This document shows, piece after piece, positions 46,520 through 58,200 of a stretch of 64,000 bases of DNA (the stretch's first letter is position 1; each line of letters opens with the position of its first letter). A program made the translations under genes and the position numbers. The stretch covers positions 62,001-126,000 of the forward strand of contig RQOL01000466.1 of assembly GCA_013076295.1 (NCBI GenBank), read 5' to 3'. The notes below the pieces were generated by a model. That model had not been told where the DNA came from. It ran no database searches and saw nothing but the letters and a program-made list of their open reading frames with translations. Source of the DNA: Sanderia malayensis. Its lineage: Eukaryota > Cnidaria > Scyphozoa > Semaeostomeae > Pelagiidae.

Positions 46520-48182
46520 ATGGATCTTAATTTTGATAGAAAGGTGGCTGCTGAAGCTCTGGAAAGTCTAAATCGAGCCAGAAGCCAGACATTTTTGGCT
46601 TCCCTTCAACGGCAGAGAGAGAACATCGAAAAAGAACTGGAGCAAAACAGGGGAATCTGGAACTTGAAACCAATTGACTTTTCGTTTCAGTTATACCAAA
46701 AATCTACTCGAAGCAGCAGAAATCCGAAAAGTTCTCATACCTCAAAGAAAACAAACCACAGCCTGCCCAAACCAGCACAGCGCCGGAAAACCTTAGTTAG
46801 GCCCACTGTGTCAGCAACTGCACCATCTTTATTCGCTTTGGAAAAGGTGAAAGAAAACGGCACCCAAACTGTTCCATTTATTGCGCGTTGTCGACCTCCA
46901 AGTCCGCAGGCATCTAAAGTAGAAGAATGTCGTGACAGAAGGTCATACATAGAGCCATTTTCATCGAATGGAGCATTGTTATTCAAACGGGACACCTTTC
47001 GACAAGTAACCTGCTCATATATACAACTCTGCATGTTAAAACCCCAGTTAATTCTGTCAAGCCGTCAACATATTATTTTGTAATGGTAGCAAAACCGTGG
47101 TGAAAAGGCTAATAATTACCTTTTAATTGACTTATATTTAAGGATGAAAGCTACAAAGGTCTAAGCAAATATGGAATACACGATTTTAGAACTGCATTTA
47201 CTCCAGACCCATTTGATATTAATTTCAAGAAAGAAATGCTCTTGAAAACACTTGAAGGTAGGATTTATTTCAACGAAGAAACCAAATATAATGTCTTGCA
47301 TATGTAGTACTGTAAGTTAACTACTAGTTTCTCATTTTATGCTAATCAATTTTCAGAATCGGGTAGTGTGCAACAAATATCCTTCAGAGATTGCAGTGAT
47401 GCGAAATTTGAAACAAGCATGCCGAAAATATTGAATGCAAGTCCGGAAAGACAAAAATTCTTGGTGAAATCGGTGAGGAACACATAAGAAATTCAGTTTT
47501 TTTTAAAGTGGTCAACAATAGGAGTCCTATTAATAGGACAGTCTTGAATTACATACTTTGTATGCTCACGTCCTATGCTAATTATTGAGGTGCACGTCAA
47601 CCACTGTCTGATACCGTATTACCTCGATTAAACGCCCCGGGGCGTTTATTAATCTCGGCACTTTTTTGGGGGGCGTCTAATCGAGGGGGGCCATTATTTG
47701 AGGGGGGGGGGGCGTTTATTAGAAAGTACAACATCACAGCCTCTGTCATTGGGTCCAGAAAAAAGAAAATGCTTTAGTTGTGCCTTGCCTTTATTGAGTA
47801 ACAATACACTACACCATCTGAAAAAAAATTGTTGTGTGGGGGGCGTTTATTTCAAAAGTTGGTAGCATAAGGGGGCGTTTAATCGAGGGAGGCTTTTAAT
47901 CGAGGGGGCATTTAATCAAGGAAATATGGTAGGGTATTCTGAGCATTTTCATTCAACCTGCACTGCACTACGTATAGTTCTGTTGCATTGTAGCCGTACA
48001 GAAGAGGAAAATCACCAAGCACAGCGCTTGTCGATAGAGTTTGTGAATATTCAGACTGGGTCCCAGAAAATGAAAGATTTCCGCAGCTTTCAAGACCAGA
48101 CATCTACGATTATAAAACAAAAGATTGGTGTCTTGTGACAAAGGCCACGCGCGAAGCTGATGGACCATTCACATTGGCGTAA
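46520..48182 (+). CDS. Unrecognised four-exon gene (301 aa)
   Basis: Exons 46520-47005, 47143-47257, 47357-47472 and 47994-48182 join with matching phases (906 nt), ending TAA at 48180-48182. The N-terminus is a likely coiled coil (LNRARSQTFLASLQRQREN, then IEKELEQNR). A long basic Ser/Pro/Lys-rich linker follows, then a compact region with GIHDFRTAFTPDPFDINFKK and a C-terminus with YSDWVPENERFPQLSRPDIY. No catalytic motif, signal peptide or membrane segment is visible. I do not recognise the family; aromatic-proline motifs of this type occur in ciliary proteins, but that is a weak guess. A MITE (47612-47931) occupies the last intron. It converges on SLC35B1 with 420 bp between the stop codons. 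Confidence 0.6.
47612..47931. mobile_element. MITE with TACCGTATT...AAACGCCCC ends
   Basis: The ends are inverted repeats (TACCGTATTACCTCGATTAA and, inverted, TACCATATTTCCTTGATTAA) beginning with TA. The interior is G-rich with repeated GGGGCGTTTA. It sits inside the last intron of the 46520 gene, in either orientation non-coding. Confidence 0.7.
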
Positions 48183-48602
48183 ATGTCTGTGACGGGTCTG
48201 TGACCAGAATGATATATTTGGTCATTCGTCTTCTTCATCCCCTGAGGCTTGAAAAATGTAAAACAGACCAACATGATGTCATACTTCCACGCAAAAGTTT
48301 GCACACAATGGAGAGCAGCAGGTGTGTGTTATATGGTCCATTCGCAAGACACAATGACAAAAAGTTGCAAATGTTATATAATAACTAAATTATGAAGAAA
48401 TGAAGTATAGCACTCTGGGCAAATGACAGGGTGAGAGAGGTGCAAAAAATAAAGAGATTTCCGCTTCAAAATCCCCAAAATAAATGTAAGATAGTATTCA
48501 CTTACATTGGCAATATTATATTCCGTGAAACTCAAGAGAATAGCAGCTACATTGTATTCTTAAATATGCTCTACATCTCTTGAAATATATTCTAATTACA
48601 AT

Positions 48603-51540
48603 TCATTTTACTTTACTGAAATAAGCATCTAGTCCAAGCCCAAGGAAAACAAATATAACAGCAATCCACTGCCTGAATATAAGACTGTTTCCAAAAAAGA
48701 TGACTGAGAATAAAATGGTGAAAAACTTTCTTGTTGTTGTTGCGATTGAGCAAGGAAGTGGCCCGAAGTTGGACACAGTCATAAATATGAAATTCTAGAA
48801 ATAAAACAACACTAATTCAATATTCAAGTGGAATGGAGTGCAAAATAAAAATGTATTTTACTTTATAAAATAGCGCAAGGTATGGGCACTAGAATCCAAT
48901 GGAATCCTCATAAAGCAGTCCAAATGGGAGTCAAATACTTAAAAATATACTAAATTACTCTTATGTTGGGAATTTGCTGAACCAAGGGTTAATTGCTCCA
49001 AATTGCTGTCTAAAGAATTTGCAGAGAGCTGAAGTTTACCTGACCCAGCGCACTCATAATTGCAAAGGCAAGTATATTCCAGATGACAAATGGATATCTA
49101 CCACAAAATCCAATGAAACTCCACAATTCTCCAGTTACCAAGATTGCTAGAATGTGAAGCAATTATCACCTAATCTTACCAAAAGCATTAGAAGTCAAAC
49201 CATTGATACTCTAGATTAATATTCTTGAAAGTCACCATATCTTGCCATCCAATCAAAAATCAAAACATAATATCTACACACAACAACATACAATAGGGAA
49301 CAAAAGTCCTGGGACACTTGGGATTTTTGCAAGTTTTGCATGTATCCTTCCTACCCTTGACAATGTCATTTCTAGAGATAATCTTATAATATATTGGCAA
49401 AATTCTTTTTGTAAAATAATCACAGGGTTCTGCTTGAGAGAACAACATTGTTTTAGGGACATTTTGGGGGTTGAATAAACCCCCAAAAAAGGAAGTTTGC
49501 AGGTTGATAGTCTTTTTTGCAATTTTCACAAGTTTCCCAAGGACTTTTGTCCCATATTATGGAGGCGATATTTAAAAATAGGTGCAATAGTTGTACCTGT
49601 ACTAAGAATGAGAAAAGACCATTTATTAACAGCTAACATCATATGATGTGAATGAGTGGCGTATAAAGATCTCATTTTTTCTTGACATGCTCCTGTCATT
49701 CCATCCAAAACCAGTGATGTAAGCTAGAATGTAAATGAAAATCTATTAAAAATGATATACAAAAAGCTTGATATTTTCAATTTAAAAACCTAAGGACAAG
49801 GCATAAACTGAAGCCAGTAACATCAAGTGAAATTATTATGAAAAACAAACCAGAAGCATTTCACCATATCCAATGCTTTGCTGACTGGCAGCAGTTGTTT
49901 GCTTTTTCTACAACATAAATGATATAAAAGGTTTGCAAACAAAGTCCATACAGAATTACAAAATGGCCCATATAAACATATAACTGTGTACGTAAATAAG
50001 ACAACAGGAAGCCAAGGGTCTGGGATTGTTACTGGAATGAAATGTTATATATCTTACCTCTTTATACAGAAAAAGAGCAACACCAATGACAATAAATAGA
50101 ACACAGATATATTTTTTCAAACCATATCTTTTCTTTGCAATGATGGCTCCTAAAATCATAACTGAGAAAGCAAAAAGTTAAGTGGCCCTGCATACATCAG
50201 TAATCAAAACAATACAATAGAAATATCATAACATACCAGGTATGGGTTTGCATGATTTTCCCAGCACCTAACAATAGGATAAATAGTTTCCTTGAGAATG
50301 AATGTTAAGACAACTTTGACCCCTTTTACTCCACATTAAATGGTGTTTGTTACCCAACATTATAAGGGAGGCAAAAAACTTGGAATCTTTCTTCAAAAGA
50401 ATTTATTTTTCCAGTATAAGAAATGTAGAAGGAATGAAACAGTTGAAATTGATTAACATGGCAAAAACAAGCAACTCAGAAGAGCATAAAAGTATCAAAC
50501 GAAGGAGTTTGCACGGACAAATTTGGGACTGGCAGAATTAGGGCTTGCATAAAAATGACCAGTATTAAATTAAGGCATTTACATACACTTACCTGTGTAG
50601 GGTAATTAACAAATAAAAGAGCTTTGTTGCTGGCTAACATTGCTCCAAGGTATGATATTGCACATAAAATGTACATTACAGATGAAGTTCTATCCTCTTG
50701 GCCTGCGTAGTAGAGCTTTATAACTAAAATGGAAAGAAAGATATAGAAGTAGTGAGGAATCGTCAGCTTTCTGATGTTTAGTATAAAATCTTTGGTTGTA
50801 TTTGAATTTTGAGATTGTATAAATTATAACATACACTCACCTGACATTGCAAAAATGGAATTTACAATACATTGGATGCACACTAATGTCACTGCGAAAT
50901 TGAATCTTTCATTATTTTCTCCATATGGAACTCTCGTACTGTAAATAATATAAGTAAAATAGTATAAAGATTAATTTGAAACATCGCATGTATAGAAATA
51001 GGAGGCATAGAAAGAAAAACAGGATGGGCCAAAAAAAGTAACACTCCCCCCCCCAATCACACACCCCTCCTAAATAAAAATTTATAGGTACTAAAAAGTT
51101 TGTTTTAACAATAAGGTAACGATATAACAAATTTATGCCATGCAATATTGGGCTCAGAATACATCTTGGCCATAAATATGGTACCATTATCATCATTGAC
51201 CTTTTAGTAATTGTACTTGAAAAATTTTAAACTGGGACTTGAGAGGTGGGTGGAGGTTGGCCTAATTAGTCTGGGCTTCCCTTGAGAGTCTAAGCATTCG
51301 ACACCAAAAGCAAGATCGGAATTGCATCCTAACTAACTAATACAATCTTGAGAGCTTGAATACATTAACTCACATTTTTTCTTGCAGTATTCCATAGTAA
51401 AAGTAGCAAACGAAGATGCCAAATGAACATATAAATAATTTCTTAGTGTCACTCATTGTGAATATACGTTGAGTCAAGGTACTTCTGTTTAAATCTTTTT
51501 CCAAATCTTGCGAAGTATCTAATGAAATGCGCACAGACAT
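48603..51540 (-). CDS. SLC35B1: SLC35B1-like nucleotide (ER ATP/ADP, UDP-galactose-related) transporter, 337 aa
   Basis: Nine exons join in phase: 51374-51540, 50841-50938, 50593-50723, 50237-50267, 50058-50161, 49851-49907, 49597-49723, 49040-49146 and 48603-48794. Diagnostic stretches include [16 protein letters not shown] near residue 45, [67 protein letters not shown] and [16 protein letters not shown], in the order of animal SLC35B1. The family has ten membrane helices and sits in the ER membrane. The human protein has been reported as the ATP/ADP exchanger that fuels ER chaperones. The length (337) is near the human 322; the extra residues are N-terminal before the first helix. The C-terminus ends SKVK rather than a clear KKxx signal. 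Identification is secure; transported substrate is by analogy. Confidence 0.93.
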
Positions 51541-52282
51541 TCGTATTTTATGATAACTCTATTTTCTCAAAAACGGTTCATGTTTATTCCAACTTTACTT
51601 GACATGCAATGATAAATGCTAAGGCATGTGAACACTGTTGAAAGTCTTTTAAAATCTGTCTGTGTTGTGGTTGTGTTGTGTTGTGACACTTCTCATTCAT
51701 TGATTGGACAACAGATCCAGCAAAGCAATCAAGGGTGAAAGTACTTGCACCCAGTGACTTGCTCCCACCCACTTGCCCAAGTGCCCAGTACAGTATTTTG
51801 CGCTTCATTTTTTCGAAAATTATTCCATTATTTGTTTGAGCGGTAGTTGCAGAAGGAAAACCTCATTATAGTAGCTCAAGGAAGCTAAAATTATCAAATT
51901 TCAGGGAATTTCAGTGTTTGCCAACTGATGATTGTTCCCAGGAACAGAGTTTTGGTATAAATTGTGCTTTTGTATTCTTCTCTAATATTCTCTACTCTCA
52001 CGAGTATCGAGAACTCTAAGCTGAACAAGAGTAAGAGTTTCACTTTAAATGAATTTCAGCAGGGATATATAAGATTTATTCAATTGCATCAAATATTATA
52101 TTTATTGTTCGTAAATATTTACTTACAATATGTTGAAGCTACGAATTAAAATAATACCGATAATACTGATACATTTACTAACATCATGATAAAGAATGAT
52201 ATGATAATAAATTCAAATGAAATAAATCCATAATGGGTGGTAAATGATAAATCCAATTTTTAGTGCTCTCTCTCAATTGTAT
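51541..52282. other. Intergenic between aquaporin and SLC35B1
   Basis: It contains the SLC35B1 5' region. A 74-codon minus frame (51584-51808) has no recognisable domain and is not called. Confidence 0.4.
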
Positions 52283-53877
52283 TTAGACTGCAGAATTTAC
52301 ATAGCCAGCAGAATTACTCTCTCCGTAAATGAATGTGTTGCCATTGTCTGCTCCTTTGGTTGCTTCCAAGCCTGGAAGTCTTTCAACAATATAGTCGTTT
52401 GTTATGTCGACCGAGCCACTGGTTGACTCTTCAGAAAATGCAAATATGAGAGCATAAAAGGTACCAGCTAACAAGCCACCAGCAATTGGTCCGGCCCAGT
52501 AAATCTAAAACAAAAATAATCTTATTCCAGCTATAGAAACTCGAAAATCGAAATGATGAATCAAAAGTTAAAGGCCAGTTTTTACATAATAGTAGAAGGA
52601 GATACATTCGCAACAGCTTTTACGTCAAAACGCTTACCCAGTGGTAGTTTGGCCAGATGTTTTTCACCACGGCTGGACCGAGAACTCTGGCTGGATTCAT
52701 ACCGCATCCGGTATATTGAATCTAAAAACAGAGCGGAATTCAAATTTGAAAGCGCAATTTCTTCAGTTTTTGCAATAATAAATAGCATTTCCAACTCAAC
52801 ACAGGCAGCAAGAATTGATTGTAAAGAATCATTTCTTACCGCCATTAAGTGTCCGGCGGTTGTCATTAGTCCGTATGCTAGGGGAGGTCCGAACCCGGAC
52901 GATGGTCTGTTGTTGTCAATCCGTCGCTTTGGATCGGTGGCAGATAGAAAAACGAAACAAAGAAGGAAACCAAGAACTCCCTCTAAAGCAAATCCTTGCC
53001 ATTTCGTTGTGTTTCCTTGCAAATAGAGAAGACCAAAGAGACCACTTCGTTTATCAGAAGGCGTCAAAGCGTACAATATCGCTGTACCTGTTATTCCTAA
53101 AATTTAAGCAATAAAAAGTTTTAAATTGTAATTTACTTGTCATGTCTAGCACCTGTGCTTGAAAATATTGCAAACAGGTGGTGGAATTTTATTACGACAG
53201 ATTCTATTTGAAAGGAGTTCGAGAAACATTTGCTTCTGGCATAGAAAGCCTGAAATTGTTGCAACAAAATGTGAGTTGTAAACAGAACACGAAGAGTGAG
53301 AGTGAACGCTTCTAAGCAATGGGCGAAACCTTCGATCCCATACGAATACGTGTCCGTTATACGGATCTTCTTCTACTGCACTTCTAAATCAATAAAACTG
53401 CACGCTTTTGTTCATCTTTCTGTGAATTTGCATTTCTTTAATAACGTTATTTTAAATAACAAAAGCATCTTAAAAGCAACAGCGTCGAGACTGTTTTTCA
53501 AATTGCAATAGGTTTACTTTTGTTATGCTTGGTTTGATCGTTTGACGAGGAAAGAAAAAGCAATTCTTCTGAGCATACAAACCTCCTCCACACTGCACAA
53601 TAATGTACATTATCATTCTCAAAATTGAAATTCTTCGGCAAATGCAGAAACTTATCGTGACTGCTGGATTCAAATGCCCTCCACTTGCTGGAAAAACCAT
53701 GTAAGAGCAACAAGCAAGGGCGAATCCACTGCACAACGCAACTCGAAGTTGCTCGACAACAAGCTTCGAGCTATCCAAAGATAATACAACTCCAAGGAAA
53801 ATGCAAACATACAACGTAACTCCAAGAAATTCAGCTAATATTGCTCTCCAAAAGAATATATTCTTTATTTCAGCCAT
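52283..53877 (-). CDS. Classical aquaporin water channel (285 aa)
   Basis: Exons 53583-53877, 52840-53096, 52638-52721 and 52283-52504 join in phase (858 nt). The protein has six likely membrane spans in two halves. The first half-helix loop carries [10 protein letters not shown] and the second [13 protein letters not shown], the two NPA boxes that form the pore. The arginine directly after the second NPA is the selectivity-filter arginine. The cysteine in TGCGMNPAR matches the mercury-sensitive position of AQP1-type channels. There are no Asp or extra-loop features of aquaglyceroporins, so a water-selective plasma-membrane channel is most likely. The C-terminal tail is Ser/Asn-rich with possible phosphorylation sites. 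It lies in tandem with SLC35B1, but the two need not share regulation. Confidence 0.92.
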
Positions 53878-55200
53878 ATTTGTTCAATGTAAATAATATT
53901 CGTCATGTAATAATGTTGCTTCGGTTTTTAGCTCAGTATGAAAAAATCGCTGAGAAAAGTTTTCAGAAAGAACGACAAGGCCTAAACCAAAGTAGATTTT
54001 TTCACCAGCGTTGTGATGAACACAAAAATAAGTTGATAAATCTATAATTTATAGGCCAAATGAATAAAAACACTTTAATCATTAATGAATATTCACTCCA
54101 TTATTATTACATTCACCCACGAGAATTTCAAACAAGAAATTAAGAACTTGGTCATGCGTTCAATTTATCCTTTGTTGTGGATAGTGAATTCCTTGTTTTC
54201 AGACCAATTGATGTATAAAACAATATAATTGGGAATGTTAATCTATTTTCCGTAAATAATGGAAGTTCGACTCGTGATTATTTGGAGTGGAAAGGAACAT
54301 AAAAAGTATAGTACCAGTGTGCCACAAAGCACGATTTGCTACCAGTGTGCCACAAAGCACGAAGTTATCACGATTTGGTCATATACAAGAAGGCCAGATA
54401 AGTTTGCCGTGGCACAAAAATCATCCATGGTCGAATGAAATGGAAGGCATAGGCAAAGGCAGTGCAATAATCAAGTACCCGATGCGATGGTCCAGGCGTG
54501 AAGCAAACGTGCCAACGTGCCGAGCCCAGTGAACTCTATACAAGAACTCGGCCGAGCCTGACTTTCAGGAGGACACAGGGATGCAAGGTAGTCTTTGATT
54601 GAAGTGCTCCCGGCTCCCATTAATGTTATTTATCAACTTCGTTCTCACTTGAGGAGATAAGGGGATGCAGGCGGATAGACGTTGCTGATTTTCTTTGAAA
54701 AGGTAATTTCTAATGTTTAAAGAATTACGTTGTCTCCAGAAGGGGTGCTTCTTATTTTTTGAAAATGTAAGCAATTTTAGTGATATTTTCATTGTTCTAT
54801 TGAGGCTGACTCACTCAACCGATTTTCGATGGGTACCTCGGACTGGACTACGCACGGGGACGCATAATATTGTCTTGTTAACACATTTTGTAGCCTGTGT
54901 ATTACATTTACTACTATAATATTTTTATAGCAATTCGATTAAAGGTAAAAGCCGAGGTGAATATAATAATCGTTAGTGAATATAATAGGTTGTTAATTTA
55001 TATTTATTTTTGAAGCTTGGATGTTTGGAAACAAATGCCATCTGCCTGAGTCGTCATCCTTGAAGCGTGATTGACTGATTAGAAAGAGAACTGTTTTGAA
55101 AAGTTTTACAATTTTGTTGAAAGGCCAAGGATTATAAAATACAAGCGTGTTTGGAGTTGCACGTTGTCAGCAGAAGGTTTTTTTTTCATATTGAATCATC
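53878..55200. other. Divergent intergenic region
   Basis: It separates the aquaporin (-) and ankyrin (+) starts and presumably holds both promoters. A 22-bp direct repeat (ACCAGTGTGCCACAAAGCAC) occurs twice near 54312-54362. No gene is supported. Confidence 0.45.
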
Positions 55201-58200
55201 ATGGTGGAGCTATTATTGAATGAAGAGGTGAATTCAATTATGAGTTTATGAGTAATTTCATTGAAGATAATTATGAGATAGCAACACTGGCTGTTCTACA
55301 AAGGCATAGTTAACAAATATAAATCATATCCTTTTTGTTTATAGCCTGTTTTGGTTCAAGCTTGCTTTCATGGAGATGCAGATGAAATTAGAGCAGTTTT
55401 GTCGAAAGGAGAGAATGTTAACTATCAGGTGATAAACTCTTGCTTTACTCATTGAACAGAAATATTCTTGGATCCAACTTCATTTGTTTTCACAGCAGTC
55501 AGGTCATGTGGACAAGCTCAGGGGACAGTCATCCTTTAAATAATGCTTTCGTTTTTCTGCCATGTTTACACCAACTGTAAAGTATTCACTTATTTGCAAA
55601 GAAGTATTTCCCAGGAGCTTGATCAGGGACCTTTAGTGCAGTAAAAACAGGCAAAGTGACATCAGCCCAAATCCCAGATATACAGAATCTAGGTTGTTAT
55701 TCAATCTCTGCAATAGGCTGAAATATAATATCCAAAGAATCGCTAACATTTTGTCAGAAGCTGCGTTAAACAGAACTTTAAAATATGTTCCACATAGCTA
55801 TATTTGCTCATATTATATCATTCATTTCGTTGTTTAAATCTGATAACGGCATTTTATGTTTTTGTGTGCAAATTTTAGGATACTGAGAAGAGAACTCCTT
55901 TGCATGCTGCTGCTCATTGTGATGAAGAAGAATGTCTGAAACTGTTGATTTTGAATGGTAAGCTCCATTAATTTGAACATTTTTCATTTTTCCAGTTTGG
56001 TATATCTTAAGCTCCTATTTTTGCTTAACACTGCTAAAGTGTTAAGAACACAATATTTTTATTACTATTATTGTTTTTATTATCAGTATGATTTTTATTA
56101 GACAGCAGACATTACTACATTGCTTCCGATCATGTAATTCCCATATTTAATACTTACTTGTAATAAAATCATTCACCTCTTTTCTGATTGGCCAATTCCT
56201 ATCCTCTTCTGGGTATAATTATTCGCTAGGTTTTCATTTTTGTTCTCTTTATGACGTACTACTCTGATGAGTGTCAAACGAAAAGCTTTAATATATTTAT
56301 TATGTTTCACTATGTTTCCAATTTTCAAAGCAATTTTTACTTGTAATAGTGTTCATTTTATTATTGTTTTGTTGCTGTTCTGCAACACTGGGTATATTTT
56401 GTTGTGTCATTCTGGTATTTTTTATATATAGCCATATGTTTTGGTTTAAAATATTTGCTCTTATAAATCAAGAGATTGCCCTCTTTGGGTTATTTTATGC
56501 CTGGTTGTAATAACAAGTGTTTGCCTTCTAAAAATAGTTTTTTCATTGTACCTTATCCTTTAGATGTATTGCAATGTGATGAACTATATTTATATTTCTT
56601 TTTGTAGGTGCTAGAGTGAATGCAAAAGATAACAGATGGTTAACTCCTTTGCACAGAGCCTGTGCAGTGGGTAGTGAGGTAAACAAAGTATTATTTATAA
56701 TTTTCTGCTTGGAGGCTTATGTTCACAGTAACCTGCTGTTCTGCAGTCTAATTCTGCAGTTTAAATTTTTTCTGGGAATATCCCTTCACCGATTATGAAT
56801 TGAAATTGAATTAGACTTAGGCAAGTCTTGTGACAATGTCTTTTAGCAATATGTAAGGTCTGTTGGTGTTTTTCTTTTAGAAATGTGTCAGAACTTTGCT
56901 TGATAACCAAGCAGATTGCAATGCGAGAGACAAGAACTGGCAGACACCTTTTCACATTGCTGCTGCCAACAACTTCAAAGCATGTGCAGGTATGGCATTA
57001 GCTGGTTAAGTTTACTCAGTTTTATACTTATGTCCCTAGGCTTACAGGTATGGTTACTATCAGTAACTTTCATTGGCTCAGACTAATCCAGCCTTGAATT
57101 GTATGGATATAAACATATGGGGTGTTTCAAAGCCACAAAACTTTATTCTTTGTCTTACAGAAGCTCTTCTGCCTCGTATAAACAACTTAAACATCACAGA
57201 CAGAGCCGGCAGGACAAGTTTACACCATGCAGCTTATAATGGACATCAAAAGGTGTGATTGCACTTACAAAATGTGTAGTCCTTTTGCTTTCATTATTTT
57301 CATTTCTACCATCATTAAAAGCAGATTTACCGTACTTAATATAGCACTTGACACCCATTTCTTGTTATTGATTAAGACCTTTTCTCGTAAGATATGAGAC
57401 AAATGAGTAATTGTATTGTTATTTTCATTGCTTTTCTGCCTAGATGGTGGAATTACTTTTGAGCAAAGGTGCCAACCCAAATGCATCAGATAAGAAGGAT
57501 CGCAAACCACTGCACTATGCTGCCTTTATGGGTAATTGATCTTTTCACCAATTACTCTTTGTAACATTGCAGAATTACAATTGATCCCTGATGTATCAAA
57601 ATCCATACAGTGATTTGCATAAGTTAGTGAGGCTTTGAATTATCAAGGTTCACATTTAAAGAAAACACAATGCCTCTCACTTCAAGTCTATAGCCTTTCA
57701 ATTTTCTTTCTGATTTTAATGTGTTGTTTTAAATTTTATCTGAAGGACATGAGGATATCTTGAGAACTTTAATCAGAAATGGTGCTGATGTTGATTGTAC
57801 TGATAGAAAGGTTTTTAAACTTTTCTCATTACCCCCAAAGTGTGTCAACTCTTGTATGATTTCTTGTCACCCTCTTGTAGCTAAGGTACGAGAATCCAAG
57901 TAAATCAGAGATTACGTTTTCTGTTTTGCTATTTCAGAGTTATACCCCGTTACATTCAGCTGCATCCATGGGACAAGAACTGATCATTGAATGTCTGCTC
58001 AAATATGGAGCATCGGTAAGAAAATCCTCTTCTAATTATATCTACCAGTAGGATTTATGAATTTCAGGAAGACCTCAATTTTCAAGAACTTTAATCATAA
58101 AAGAATCTGCGTGCAACCCTACCCCCCCCACACACACACACACACACCCAAACACACACCCAAAACATGTACATGTTAAAGTCATTCTCTTTTTGTACAG

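Noticed and set aside
49242..49529. Open frames between SLC35B1 exons 7 and 8
   Set aside because: They lie inside an intron of a well-supported gene, and the two strands overlap each other.
51584..51808. 74-codon minus-strand frame upstream of SLC35B1
   Set aside because: No family resemblance and no splice link to the next gene; not enough to call.
52553..53114. Plus-strand frames over the aquaporin exons
   Set aside because: Antisense shadows of aquaporin exons 2 and 3.
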